Made by a program: the position numbers and the translations under genes. Of a DNA stretch of 64,000 nucleotides, positions 6,690-15,603 are shown one piece after another. Source of the DNA: Mucilaginibacter segetis (GTDB lineage: Bacteria > Bacteroidota > Bacteroidia > Sphingobacteriales > Sphingobacteriaceae); the NCBI RefSeq assembly GCF_016522075.1, contig NZ_JAEHFW010000004.1:1-64000 (forward strand). The letters are read 5' to 3'. Under the pieces are notes generated by a model. It was not told the DNA's origin. It searched no databases and worked only from the letters and a program-made list of their open reading frames with translations. Numbering within the stretch: position 1 is the first letter of the stretch; each line of letters opens with the position of its first letter.

Positions 6690-7824
6690 CATTAACCGGA
6701 GATATATCTCCGCTGGCAGTTATCATTAGTCCGCTGGCGGGGAAATCCGTTTCGGTAAGCATTTTTATACGGTTTGCCGCCCGGTTTAAAGTATCGGGCA
6801 GGAGTCCTTTATCATGAGTTTGTATAAATGAAACTATCTGCCCGTTAATAAACTCACCCCGTTTGTTCAGCTTTACCTTTAATAAGGGGGCCAAACCACA
6901 TACACCTAATACACTTACCGATTTATAAGTACAAAAATTACCCAGGCTGTAAGCGATCAGCCTGTTTTTATAGAGCTCAACCGCCCGGCTTACATGAGGG
7001 CCATTCCCCAATATGATATCAGCTCCGGCATCCACTGCGGCGTGAGCAAAAGCATTAACGTTACCACGGCGCTCGCCTTTATATAATTCCTCTTTTAAAG
7101 GTACATGTTCAAAATCCACCCCTTCGCCACCTCCATGGAATGATACGATCACGATGTCGCTTTTAGCTTTTAAGTTGGTAACAATGCTTTTTACCACTTT
7201 CAAATTGAGTAATGATACGGTTTGGCTGTTTGGTGAAAACGCGCAAAAGCCATAACGCACGCCCTTAATGGTAAATAATTTTGACTGATGCGTTTTTAGT
7301 CCTGCGTAATTAATACCCAGGCTATCAAGCACCTTAACCGTGCTTTTTTGACCTTCCAAGGCAAAATCGTTGCTATGGTTGTTGGCCATGCTTAATAAGT
7401 TAAAGCCCGCCTTTTTAAAGATATCACCATAAAATTCGGGCATCTTAAATAAATAGGCTTTGCTTTTAAAATGCAGTTTTTGTTGCTCGGGTTCGCCCTT
7501 ATCTAATAAAACCCCTTCCAGGTTACCAAAAGTAACATCCGCTGCTTGCAGGTATTTATCGGCATATTTAAAGCTGTATTTACCGCTATCTGCCGGTAGT
7601 TGGCTGCTATCGGGGTAGGTGCTGCCCAGCATAATATCACCCACCGCGGCTATATTTACCATGGTATCAGCAGGCTGGACAGCTATATTTTTTTTAACGG
7701 AAGGAGCGTGATGCTGTGTAACCTTCGTAGTTGTTGACGGATTTTTTTTTAAATAAGGATCAAAGCAGGCGGTTGCAGTAAAACAGGCAAACGCTATAAA
7801 AAGGCAGATAGAATGGTGTTTCAT
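6673..7824 (-). CDS. CapA-family lipoprotein (metallophosphatase fold)
   Basis: From ATG at 7824 this gives 383 residues with a lipoprotein signal (MKHH, hydrophobic core, then ATAC with Cys20). An ATG seven codons upstream would fall inside the terminator hairpin of the preceding gene, so I reject it. The body has the CapA/PgsA fold motifs: AAVGDIMLG near residue 60, GNLEGVL, MANNHSNDF, and GNGPHVSRAVELY with SLGNF. CapA proteins are calcineurin-like and are linked to poly-gamma-glutamate or capsule, but no pgsBC genes are nearby, so the substrate is unknown. It is probably anchored in the outer or inner membrane. Confidence 0.85.
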   Translation of the reverse strand: MKHHSICLFIAFACFTATACFDPYLKKNPSTTTKVTQHHAPSVKKNIAVQPADTMVNIAAVGDIMLGSTYPDSSQLPADSGKYSFKYADKYLQAADVTFGNLEGVLLDKGEPEQQKLHFKSKAYLFKMPEFYGDIFKKAGFNLLSMANNHSNDFALEGQKSTVKVLDSLGINYAGLKTHQSKLFTIKGVRYGFCAFSPNSQTVSLLNLKVVKSIVTNLKAKSDIVIVSFHGGGEGVDFEHVPLKEELYKGERRGNVNAFAHAAVDAGADIILGNGPHVSRAVELYKNRLIAYSLGNFCTYKSVSVLGVCGLAPLLKVKLNKRGEFINGQIVSFIQTHDKGLLPDTLNRAANRIKMLTETDFPASGLMITASGDISPVNAKLRL

Positions 7825-7826
7825 TA

Positions 7827-7865
7827 AATAAAAAGATCCTTCCATAAAGGTATGAAAGGATCTTT
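7827..7865 (-). terminator. Terminator of the NlpC/P60 gene
   Basis: AAAGATCCTT (7832-7841) and its complement (7856-7865) form a ten-pair stem, followed on the minus strand by TTTTTATTT. The hairpin lies directly upstream of capA and helps decide the capA start. Confidence 0.85.
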
Positions 7866-7885
7866 AGTTATAATATAATTTAGGT

Positions 7886-8458
7886 TTAATTATCGTCTGA
7901 ATCGTCGTCAGACGATGATAGTTCGTTTTTAAAAGAATCAAGCAACCTGCCGCCTTTGTAAAAGTAGCGGGCATAATAGGCATCGGCCAAATTGCTGATG
8001 GCTACCCCGTGTGATGAAGCGTGTGCAAATTTTCCATCGCCTAAATAAATACCAACATGTGATATTTTGCGGCTGTGTATTTTAAAGAAAACCAGATCGC
8101 CTTCTTTCAGATCATCCTTGCTGATGGGATCTACCATTTTAAAGATATCACGTGAATTGCGGCGGATACTTAAATTAAATACATCACTGTATAGTTGTTT
8201 GGTAAATGCCGAGCAATCGATACCTTTCCGGGTGTTACCACCAAAACGGTAAGGAGTGCCTATCCAGTCATGTACAAAATTAAAAAGTTTAAGGTTAGAT
8301 GTAGCTGAAAGGGCAACACCCATAATTTGCGATAAATAATCTTTTGCTAAGCTTTCCTGATCTTCAGGTTCAGAGGTGGTATTTGGAACAGTTTTTGTTT
8401 GCGCTTGTGCACCTATTATGGTGAAAATTAATGCAATAGCAAATATTATTTTCTTCAT
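7886..8458 (-). CDS. Secreted NlpC/P60 peptidoglycan endopeptidase
   Basis: This 190-residue protein has a signal peptide (residues 1-20, ending AQAQ). The NlpC/P60 domain covers about 58-172 with the catalytic cysteine in DCSAF (Cys82), histidine in SHVGIYLG (His134) and the third polar residue at His146 in FAHAS. It should cleave peptide stems, typically the gamma-D-Glu to diamino-acid bond, in the periplasm. The C-terminus is strongly acidic (SSSDDDSDDN), which is unusual and could bind calcium or basic surfaces. It has its own terminator. Confidence 0.92.
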   Translation of the reverse strand: MKKIIFAIALIFTIIGAQAQTKTVPNTTSEPEDQESLAKDYLSQIMGVALSATSNLKLFNFVHDWIGTPYRFGGNTRKGIDCSAFTKQLYSDVFNLSIRRNSRDIFKMVDPISKDDLKEGDLVFFKIHSRKISHVGIYLGDGKFAHASSHGVAISNLADAYYARYFYKGGRLLDSFKNELSSSDDDSDDN

Positions 8459-9005
8459 TTAATCTTTGATTTGTTGGTTAGCGAACAACAAGTTGTATAT
8501 TAAATTGTACAGTGTGTCTATTGTTGGATACAAATCTATATAATATTTCTAAACCTCCAAATTAAAGGTGAAATTTATTTTACAATTAAATTAGCTATAG
8601 TTTTAAACTATTGTTAATAAACCACTTGTAAAACGTAAAAAATCAGCTTTATTTTTCGGGCAGCGAAATTAAATTTCCTGTGGCGATTGTTTTTTTGTTT
8701 TGCCATATGGTTATTGATTAGTTGATGTATGTATATGATATATGGATGTTATTACACATACTCATAAGTTTTTTTTAATTTTTTACTAAATAGAAAATTG
8801 CGGTATTTATTTCATCAACTGTTAAATAAAGGGTAGTAATATGCGGTATTCCAAATGATATTTTGCTTTTTGTGAATTTTTATTACTGCGTATGAGCTAT
8901 ATAAGGCATAAATGCGGATAAATCTTTCCAACAAATTCGTTGCAGTTTCGATTATTTGCAGGATATAATTAGATTTGCGCTTTCTCTAAGATTTGTTTTT
9001 AATAA
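8459..9005. other. AT-rich gene-free stretch
   Basis: This 547-base gap lies between divergent genes. It holds no credible gene. It contains a small palindrome (ATAGTTT-T-AAACTAT at 8597-8611) and a -7 element near the right end that probably serves pdhA. The rest shows only low-complexity AT-rich sequence. Confidence 0.5.
8970..8977 (+). promoter_or_regulatory. -7 element of pdhA
   Basis: TAGATTTG matches TAnnTTTG, 28 bases before the ATG. TTTC 20 bases upstream is a weak -33 candidate. Confidence 0.45.
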
Positions 9006-10001
9006 ATGAGTTCAATCGAAATAAATAAAGACACCTACCTGATGTGGTACGAGTCTATGCTTTTAATGCGGAAGTTCGAAGAAAAGGCCGGCCAGTTATA
9101 TGGTCAGCAAAAGATCCGCGGGTTTTGTCACCTCTATATAGGGCAGGAAGCCGTATTGGCCGGAGCGATGTCAGTTCTTCGTAAGGAGGACAGTATGATA
9201 ACCGCCTATCGTGATCACGCACATGCTTTAGCAAAAGGGACAAGCCCGAATGCTGTAATGGCGGAGCTTTACGGTAAAGCTACCGGTTGCTCAAAAGGTA
9301 AGGGTGGTTCCATGCACATGTTCGATAAAGAAAATAACTTTTACGGCGGGCATGGTATTGTAGGCGGACAGGTACCTTTGGGTGCAGGTGTTGCCTTTGC
9401 CGAATTGTATAAAGGTACCGATAACGTTAACGTAGCCTATATGGGCGATGGTGCTGTACGCCAGGGCGCGCTTACTGAAACCTTTAATATGGCCGCTTTA
9501 TGGAAGTTGCCTGTAATTTTTGTTTGCGAAAACAATGGTTACGCTATGGGTACTTCAGTAGCGCGTACAACTGTACAAACCGATATTTATAAGCTGGGTC
9601 TGCCTTACGGGATCCCTTCATCCCCGGTTGACGGGATGGATCCGGTTGCGGTGCATAATGCTATGGACGAGGCCGTACAACGTGCACGCCGCGGCGAAGG
9701 GCCAACATTTTTGGAGATGCGTACGTACAGGTATAAAGGGCACTCGATGTCCGATCCGCAAAAGTACCGTACTAAGGATGAACTGGAAAGTTATAAATCA
9801 AAAGATCCGATAGAAACAGTAAAACTAACTATACAAAAAGAAGGTTATGCTGATGATAAATGGTTTGAAGATATCGCGGAAAAAGTGAAGGCGGTGGTTG
9901 ATGAATCGGTTAATTTCTCTGAAGAATCACCATGGCCGGAAGCGTCAGAACTGTATACTGATGTTTACGTACAAAAGGATTATCCTTACATCCGCGACTA
10001 A
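9006..10001 (+). CDS. pdhA: Pyruvate dehydrogenase E1 component, alpha subunit
   Basis: This is 331 residues, full length for the alpha subunit of heterotetrameric E1. The thiamine diphosphate motif GDGAVRQGALTE, ending in VIFVCENNGYAMGT, is intact, and the phosphorylation-loop-like segment TYRYKGHSMSDP is present. With E1 beta it decarboxylates pyruvate and passes the acetyl group to lipoyl-E2. E2 follows 35 bases downstream. No E1 beta gene is in this window, so the beta subunit must be encoded elsewhere. Confidence 0.95.
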   Translation: MSSIEINKDTYLMWYESMLLMRKFEEKAGQLYGQQKIRGFCHLYIGQEAVLAGAMSVLRKEDSMITAYRDHAHALAKGTSPNAVMAELYGKATGCSKGKGGSMHMFDKENNFYGGHGIVGGQVPLGAGVAFAELYKGTDNVNVAYMGDGAVRQGALTETFNMAALWKLPVIFVCENNGYAMGTSVARTTVQTDIYKLGLPYGIPSSPVDGMDPVAVHNAMDEAVQRARRGEGPTFLEMRTYRYKGHSMSDPQKYRTKDELESYKSKDPIETVKLTIQKEGYADDKWFEDIAEKVKAVVDESVNFSEESPWPEASELYTDVYVQKDYPYIRD

Positions 10002-10036
10002 CTATTATAAATAAATATTAACAATATTCACAGTAT

Positions 10037-11719
10037 ATGGCTGAAGTAGTTAAAATGCCAAAAATGAGCGATACCATGACCGAAGGGGTATTGGCGAAAT
10101 GGCATAAAAAAGTTGGCGACAAGGTGAAATCGGGCGATGTTTTAGCCGAGATCGAAACCGATAAGGCCACTATGGATTTTGAATCGTACCAGGACGGCAC
10201 CTTGCTATACTTAGGTGTTGAAGAAGGTAACGCTGTGCCGGTTGATGCCGTTATAGCTGTTTTAGGTAAGGAAGGCGAAGATTATAAAGCGGCATTGGAC
10301 GCTGCCGGAAGCGGAGCCGAACCTAAAAAAGAAGAAGAAAAAACAGAAACTGCCGAAACTAAACCAGCGGCAACGGAAGATAAAAAACCTGCATCCGCAG
10401 AAGCTAAACCAAAGGTGGATACATCAAGCATACCTGCAACGGTTATACGCATGCCTTTGTTAAGTGATACCATGACCGAAGGAACTATTGAAAAATGGAA
10501 CTTCAAGGTTGGTGATAAAGTAAAATCCGATGATTCATTAGCGGATGTGGCCACCGATAAAGCTACAATGGAAGTTGTAGGATATGAGGAAGGCACCCTG
10601 CTTTACATTGGTGTTAAAGAGGGTGAAGCTGCCCAAGTAAATGGTATTATAGCTATTGTAGGTAAAGAGGGTACAGATATCACCCCTTTATTGCAGGATA
10701 CAGGCGAGGAAGAAACTCCTGCCGAAGATTCCGCTAAGGAAGAAGCTACTCAGGCTGCAGAAACTCCTGCGCCGGAGACCGCTGCACCTGCTGCCGGCGG
10801 AAGCAATGACGATGACAGCCGTGTTAAAGCGTCGCCACTGGCACGTAAAATAGCTAAGGATAAAGGTATTAACCTGAATGATGTAAAAGGATCTGCCGAT
10901 GGCGGCCGCATCATTAAAAAGGATGTGGAAGAGTACACGCCTGCTGCTAAACCGCAGGAAGCTGCTGCTCCTGCAAAAACAGAAGGTGCTCCTGCTAAAA
11001 CCCAGGCCCCGGTAGTATTACCAACTTACACAGGCGAAGAAAAATTCAGCGAAAGGCCTGTTACGCAAATGCGCAAAGCCATCAGCAGAAGATTATCTGA
11101 AAGCTTATTTACCGCACCTCATTTTTATGTGACCATGTCTATTGATATGGATCAGGCTATTGCGGCCCGTACCAAAATGAACGAGGTAGCGCCGGTTAAA
11201 ATATCCTTTAATGATTTTGTAGTTAAAGCAGTTGCTGTGGCGTTAAAACAACACCCTGCTATTAACTCCTCATTCATGGGCGATAAGATACGTACAAACG
11301 AGCATATACACGTTGGTGTGGCCGTAGCGGTAGATGAAGGTTTACTGGTGCCTGTTATTAAATTTGCGGATGGTAAATCATTAAGTCACATCTCGGTAGA
11401 GGTGAAGGAGTTCGCCGGAAAAGCTAAGGCTAAAAAGTTGCAGCCTGCCGAAATGGAAGGTTCAACATTCACTATATCAAACTTAGGTATGTTTGGTGTT
11501 GACGAGTTTACCGCTATTATTAACACTCCAAACGCATGTATATTAGCAGTAAGCGGTATACAGCAGGTTCCGGTTGTTAAAAATGGCGCCGTGGTACCGG
11601 GTAACATCATGAAGGTTACTTTAAGCTGCGATCACCGCGTGGTAGACGGAGCTTTGGGTGCAGCATTCCTGCAAACCCTTAAAGCGTTGTTAGAAGAGCC
11701 TGTAAGGCTGTTGATATAA
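10037..11719 (+). CDS. pdhC: Pyruvate dehydrogenase E2 (dihydrolipoyl acetyltransferase)
   Basis: This 560-residue E2 has two lipoyl domains, with the lipoylated lysines in ETDKATM (Lys43) and ATDKATM (Lys175), joined by Ala/Pro/Glu-rich linkers. A peripheral-subunit-binding domain (SPLARKIAKDKG) lies at about 265-300. The catalytic domain covers about 335-560 with the active-site DHRVVDG (Asp532-His533). It transfers acetyl from lipoamide to CoA in the PDH core. The distinctive DHRxxDG motif, double lipoyl domains and operon with pdhA make the call firm. A terminator follows. Confidence 0.95.
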   Translation: MAEVVKMPKMSDTMTEGVLAKWHKKVGDKVKSGDVLAEIETDKATMDFESYQDGTLLYLGVEEGNAVPVDAVIAVLGKEGEDYKAALDAAGSGAEPKKEEEKTETAETKPAATEDKKPASAEAKPKVDTSSIPATVIRMPLLSDTMTEGTIEKWNFKVGDKVKSDDSLADVATDKATMEVVGYEEGTLLYIGVKEGEAAQVNGIIAIVGKEGTDITPLLQDTGEEETPAEDSAKEEATQAAETPAPETAAPAAGGSNDDDSRVKASPLARKIAKDKGINLNDVKGSADGGRIIKKDVEEYTPAAKPQEAAAPAKTEGAPAKTQAPVVLPTYTGEEKFSERPVTQMRKAISRRLSESLFTAPHFYVTMSIDMDQAIAARTKMNEVAPVKISFNDFVVKAVAVALKQHPAINSSFMGDKIRTNEHIHVGVAVAVDEGLLVPVIKFADGKSLSHISVEVKEFAGKAKAKKLQPAEMEGSTFTISNLGMFGVDEFTAIINTPNACILAVSGIQQVPVVKNGAVVPGNIMKVTLSCDHRVVDGALGAAFLQTLKALLEEPVRLLI

Positions 11720-11758
11720 GTCCCGGAAGTATTCCGTAACAGGAAAATCCGAAAGATG

Positions 11759-11793
11759 AATAGCGATGGGTTAATGCTCATCGCTATTTTTTT
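11759..11793 (+). terminator. Terminator of pdhA-pdhC
   Basis: AATAGCGATG pairs with CATCGCTATT around a ten-base loop and is followed by a T run. Confidence 0.85.
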
Positions 11794-11828
11794 GTGTTGC
11801 GCATTAAGTTTAATCCTATATTGCCTTT

Positions 11829-12611
11829 ATGTATTACCTGGTTCCTGTTGTTATTGTAATTGTTGTTTACCTGTTATTTAAAAAAAACCGGCATAAGGTA
11901 TCGTTACAACCTATGCCAGCTTTAAAAAAGTTGCTGGTACAGCATATTAATTACTATAACGAACTTACTGACGAGGATAAAGCAGTTTTTGAACATAAGA
12001 TAAGCACCTTTTTATCTGACGTAAATATTGAGGGTGTAGGATTAACCGTAACCGATACCGACCGTGTTATGGTTGCGGCAAGCGCCGTTATCCCCATTTT
12101 TGGCTTTAAGGATTGGCGTTACCGTAATGTAACCAATGTGCTTTTGTATCCGGATACTTTTGATAAGGAGTTTGCGTATGAAGGGGGTGAAGGGCGAAAT
12201 ATAATGGGCATGGTAGGCAGCGGATATATGAACGGGCAAATGATACTATCACGCAGGGCGCTGGAGAAAGGCTTTTCTAAAAATGCAGGCAAAGAGAACA
12301 CCGGTATACATGAATTCGTTCATCTGCTGGATAAAACCGACGGCGCTACAGATGGTATTCCCGAAGGATTTTTACAGCATGAATATGTAACGCCCTGGGT
12401 AAAAATGATGCACCAGGAGATCCATAAAATAGAAGCCGGTAAATCGGACATAGGGATATACGCGGCTACCAACGAGGCTGAGTTTTTCGCGGTGACATCA
12501 GAATATTTTTTCGAGAAACCGCACCAGTTTAAAGCTAAGCATCCCGAGTTGTATGATATGCTGAGTAAAACATTCGGGCAAGACCCGGAAGGCGAAGATG
12601 CGATTCATTGA
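11829..12611 (+). CDS. MtfA-like zinc metallopeptidase (M90)
   Basis: This 260-residue protein has an N-terminal membrane helix (residues 2-17), then a cytoplasmic or periplasmic peptidase domain. The zinc site HEFVH is at 161-165, followed by LLDKTDG as in the MtfA family, with a likely third ligand in NEAEFF (Glu218). E. coli MtfA is a peptidase that binds the repressor Mlc. No Mlc gene is here and the target is unknown. The N-terminal anchor is a difference from soluble E. coli MtfA. Confidence 0.88.
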   Translation: MYYLVPVVIVIVVYLLFKKNRHKVSLQPMPALKKLLVQHINYYNELTDEDKAVFEHKISTFLSDVNIEGVGLTVTDTDRVMVAASAVIPIFGFKDWRYRNVTNVLLYPDTFDKEFAYEGGEGRNIMGMVGSGYMNGQMILSRRALEKGFSKNAGKENTGIHEFVHLLDKTDGATDGIPEGFLQHEYVTPWVKMMHQEIHKIEAGKSDIGIYAATNEAEFFAVTSEYFFEKPHQFKAKHPELYDMLSKTFGQDPEGEDAIH

Positions 12612-12626
12612 CAAGCGTATTAAAGC

Positions 12627-12656
12627 AAAAGAGCGATAGATACCCATCGCTCTTTT
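12627..12656 (+). terminator. Bidirectional terminator
   Basis: AAAAGAGCGAT and its complement (12646-12656) form an eleven-pair stem, flanked by A on the left and T on the right. It ends the MtfA-like gene and could also end the small gene on the other strand. Confidence 0.8.
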
Positions 12657-12682
12657 GTTATAATTTATATTTATAGGTCGAT

Positions 12683-12862
12683 TTACATCTTTTCTATAAC
12701 TGCAACTATCCCAATAATAACAGATACCATAAGGAAGAAGAAAAACATATCTGCCTTTAATTTAGAATAGTTTCTGCTTTTTTTTGATAAGATGATATCT
12801 GTTGCCTTTTTGTAAAGCACAATAATGAAAAACGGAATAAATACTAAATATAATGGGTGCAT
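12683..12862 (-). CDS. 59-residue two-helix membrane protein
   Basis: The frame encodes MHPLYLVFIPFFIIVLYKKA, then a charged loop (SKKSRNYSKLKAD) and a second hydrophobic helix at about 39-56. The two helices with a basic cytoplasmic loop are regular and in good frame. No family is recognised. It lies between the MtfA-like gene and the vWA gene, on the vWA strand. A terminator overlaps its expected 3' end. Confidence 0.55.
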   Translation of the reverse strand: MHPLYLVFIPFFIIVLYKKATDIILSKKSRNYSKLKADMFFFFLMVSVIIGIVAVIEKM

Positions 12863-12993
12863 TTTATGATTCTTAATAAATCTCCATTAGTTAAAGCCCA
12901 AACATTGCCGTATTTTAAGTCCGGCAATTTCTAATACATCTAAATTAGTTTTTTTTTGGATTGTTCTTTAAAATATATCAATAAAACGCTCTA

Positions 12994-14958
12994 CTATTGT
13001 TCATTTTCAACATTCGCCAAAGCGGATGTTTTGCTTAACAACTTTGCACTTTCCGCAAGGCGAATAAATTCTGACCGGTAGCCTTCCTCGTCATTCCCTC
13101 TACCTGCCTTTGCAATATTTATAGCCTGCTCAAAATTAGCATGCTGCTTAAACTGCGAGTCGCGCAGCAGCATGCCTATTTCAGCTATGGAAGCCGCGAA
13201 TTTGAAATCGTCCGAGGTTTTGTCAAATGCCGCGGGTACATCCATAACCACTGCCTGGCTCAGTTTGCTTTTTGAGGAGTTTGGCTCTTTATACCGGAAT
13301 TTAATGGTCAGCATTTCATCAGATGTGGAAACTACCGGTTTAGCTTTAGGCTTTTGATATTTAAGCGGGTCGACCGAGGGGGTATAGTCATCAGTAATAC
13401 CTGCGGGGATGATCTCGTAAAAAGCAGTAACATTGTGCCCGGAGCCCATATCACCGGCATCTTTTTTATCGTTATTAAAATCTTCTTTGTTCAGTATACG
13501 GTTTTCGTAGCCTAACAATCGATAGGCCTGCACTTTGGCAGGGTTAAACTCTATCTGCAGCTTTACATCTTTTGCAACAGTGAATAAAGTTCCTCCAAAC
13601 TCGCTGATAAGAGTTTTACGTGCTTCGGTAATATTATCAATGTAGGCGTAATTACCGTTGCCCTTATCGGCAAGGGTTTCCATTTTGCTGTCTTTATAAT
13701 TACCCATACCATAGCCCAGTACGGATAATGAAATACCGCTTTCCCTTTCCTTTTCAATCAGTTTTTGCATGTCCTCATCACAGGAAGCTCCTACGTTAAA
13801 GTCGCCGTCGGTAGCCAGTATAATACGGTTATTACCTTTCTTCATTAAATTATCCGCTGCTATTTTGTAAGCCAGCTTTATGCCTTCGCCGCCCGCTGTT
13901 GATCCGCCTGCATTCAAATTATCAATAGCGTTATAAATGGTGGTTTTTTTATTGCCGGGGGTAGATGGCAGAACCACGCCGGCTGCACCTGCATATACTA
14001 CCATAGCTACGCGGTCTTGCGGCCTTAGCTGATCGGTAAGCATTTTTAAGGATGATTTTACCAGCGGTAATTTATTAGGATCGCTCATAGAGCCCGACAC
14101 ATCAATTAAAAACACCAGGTTAGATGGCGGCAGGTTATCAGTAGGGATGGTTTTAGCTTTAAGGGCAATACGCAGTAAGCGGTGTTTGGTATTCCAGGGC
14201 GCCGATGAAAGTTCGGTATGGATGGCAACCGGATCATTATTTATTGGCCCGGCCAGGTCATATTTAAAATAGTTGATCATTTCCTCTATACGTACCGCAT
14301 CAGCAGGGGGTAGTTGCCCATTATTAATAAACCGGCGAAAGTTGCTGTACGATGCCGCATCCACATCAACAGAGAAGGTAGATAGCGGGTTATTAACCGC
14401 ATCCTGAAAAGCATTCTCTGTAATGGTATTATAGGTTTCTTCATCGGCTTTTATTACGGGAGCGGCAAACCTAACATTCTGAACTGATGCCTTTCCTCTT
14501 ATCCGGATAGTCTGGTTTGACCCCGGACTGCCCTGTACCATCACTCCATATACTTTATCGTTAAGCATAGCATTTGGGGATACCGTGGTAACAGCACCTG
14601 TAACTTCTCGTCTTATTTGAGCCTTGTACCCGGTAACAACCACCTCATTGAGTGAATTAATACTTTCTTCTAAATACACATTTAGGATATTGCTTTTTTT
14701 GATGGTTATTATTTGAGGCTTATAGCCTAAAAAGGCAAATTCCAGCTTTGTTTTTCCTTCGGGAAGGCTGATGGTGTATTTACCATACTTGTCGGTTTGT
14801 GTAGCCTGGTTGCTGCCCGCAACCCTAATGGTTACACCGGGAATTGCCAAACTGTCGGTTGCAGAGTACACCGTGCCGCTGATCATACGGTTGGTGTTTA
14901 GCTTAAATGCGGTTAAGCCAAATGCTGATAGCGTGATAATTAATATAAGCTTTTTCAT
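12994..14958 (-). CDS. vWA (YfbK-type) protein with carboxypeptidase-regulatory and plug-like segments
   Basis: This 654-residue exported protein starts with a signal-like segment (1-18). A carboxypeptidase-regulatory domain lies at about 25-100, ending SLNEVVVTG. A short segment like the start of a TonB-receptor plug follows (VTGAV to IRIRGKAS at 119-157), then a YfbK-type N-terminal region (FSVDVDAASYSNFRRF). The von Willebrand A domain has an intact metal site DVSGS at 286-290, and a C-terminal DUF3520-like region follows. It probably mediates protein contacts at the envelope. It is divergent from the sigma factor gene at 15040. No outer-membrane barrel follows the plug-like part. Confidence 0.88.
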   Translation of the reverse strand: MKKLILIITLSAFGLTAFKLNTNRMISGTVYSATDSLAIPGVTIRVAGSNQATQTDKYGKYTISLPEGKTKLEFAFLGYKPQIITIKKSNILNVYLEESINSLNEVVVTGYKAQIRREVTGAVTTVSPNAMLNDKVYGVMVQGSPGSNQTIRIRGKASVQNVRFAAPVIKADEETYNTITENAFQDAVNNPLSTFSVDVDAASYSNFRRFINNGQLPPADAVRIEEMINYFKYDLAGPINNDPVAIHTELSSAPWNTKHRLLRIALKAKTIPTDNLPPSNLVFLIDVSGSMSDPNKLPLVKSSLKMLTDQLRPQDRVAMVVYAGAAGVVLPSTPGNKKTTIYNAIDNLNAGGSTAGGEGIKLAYKIAADNLMKKGNNRIILATDGDFNVGASCDEDMQKLIEKERESGISLSVLGYGMGNYKDSKMETLADKGNGNYAYIDNITEARKTLISEFGGTLFTVAKDVKLQIEFNPAKVQAYRLLGYENRILNKEDFNNDKKDAGDMGSGHNVTAFYEIIPAGITDDYTPSVDPLKYQKPKAKPVVSTSDEMLTIKFRYKEPNSSKSKLSQAVVMDVPAAFDKTSDDFKFAASIAEIGMLLRDSQFKQHANFEQAINIAKAGRGNDEEGYRSEFIRLAESAKLLSKTSALANVENEQ

Positions 14959-15039
14959 AATTTGATGATTTTTTACCTGTAGGATGCAGCAAAAAGCTAA
15001 TTTCCATAAACCATAAAAAAAAATTATTTTGTGGCTTTA

Positions 15040-15603
15040 ATGAATTTACTAACCAAGCCAATTAAAACCGATAATACTACTGATGAAAAGCTGGTAGCCG
15101 TTTATCGTTCAACGGGAGATATCGCGGTGTTAGGTAAGCTGTATGAAGCATATATGCCGCTGGTGTTTGGCGTGTGCCTTAAATATCTGAAAGAGGAGGA
15201 GCCTGCCCGGGATGCGGTGATGGAGATATTTGAAGAGTTGGTTGATAAGGTAAAAAAACACGATATAAAACAATTCAGGAGTTGGTTGTATGTATTAAGC
15301 CGCAATTATTGTTTAATGCAGCTGCGGGCCGGTAAAAAAATAAACGTTGTTGCTTTGGATGAGGTTATGGAATTTACACCTTTTATGCATCCTGATGATA
15401 ATAAAGAGGAGGCCCTGCAGGCAATGGAACATTGTTTGGAGAAGTTAATTGCGGCACAGCAACAATGCGTAAGGTTGTTTTACCTTGACGAGAAGTGCTA
15501 TAAAGAGATCGCAGCTGTTACGGGCTACCTGCTTAACGAGGTGAAAAGTTATATACAAAACGGCAAAAGGAATTTGAAGATTTGCCTTGAGAAGAAATTG
15601 TGA
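15040..15603 (+). CDS. Sigma-70 family (ECF-like) sigma factor
   Basis: From ATG at 15040 this gives 187 residues; GTG at 15031 would add three. Region 2 covers about 25-90 (PLVFGVCLKYLKEEEPARD) and region 4 about 120-180, with a helix-turn-helix near EIAAVTGYLLNEVKSYIQNGKR. Regions 1 and 3 are absent, as in ECF sigma factors. TATTTTG, nearly the -7 consensus, ends nine bases before the start, so the message may be almost leaderless. The next gene overlaps its stop by four bases. Confidence 0.88.
   Translation: MNLLTKPIKTDNTTDEKLVAVYRSTGDIAVLGKLYEAYMPLVFGVCLKYLKEEEPARDAVMEIFEELVDKVKKHDIKQFRSWLYVLSRNYCLMQLRAGKKINVVALDEVMEFTPFMHPDDNKEEALQAMEHCLEKLIAAQQQCVRLFYLDEKCYKEIAAVTGYLLNEVKSYIQNGKRNLKICLEKKL

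Noticed and set aside
8597-8611. Palindrome ATAGTTT-T-AAACTAT upstream of pdhA
   Set aside because: Short, AT-rich and far from any promoter element; likely chance in such sequence.
12904-12928. Seven-base inverted repeat (ATTGCCG/CGGCAAT)
   Set aside because: No T run on either strand and no clear link to a gene end, so a terminator call is unsupported.
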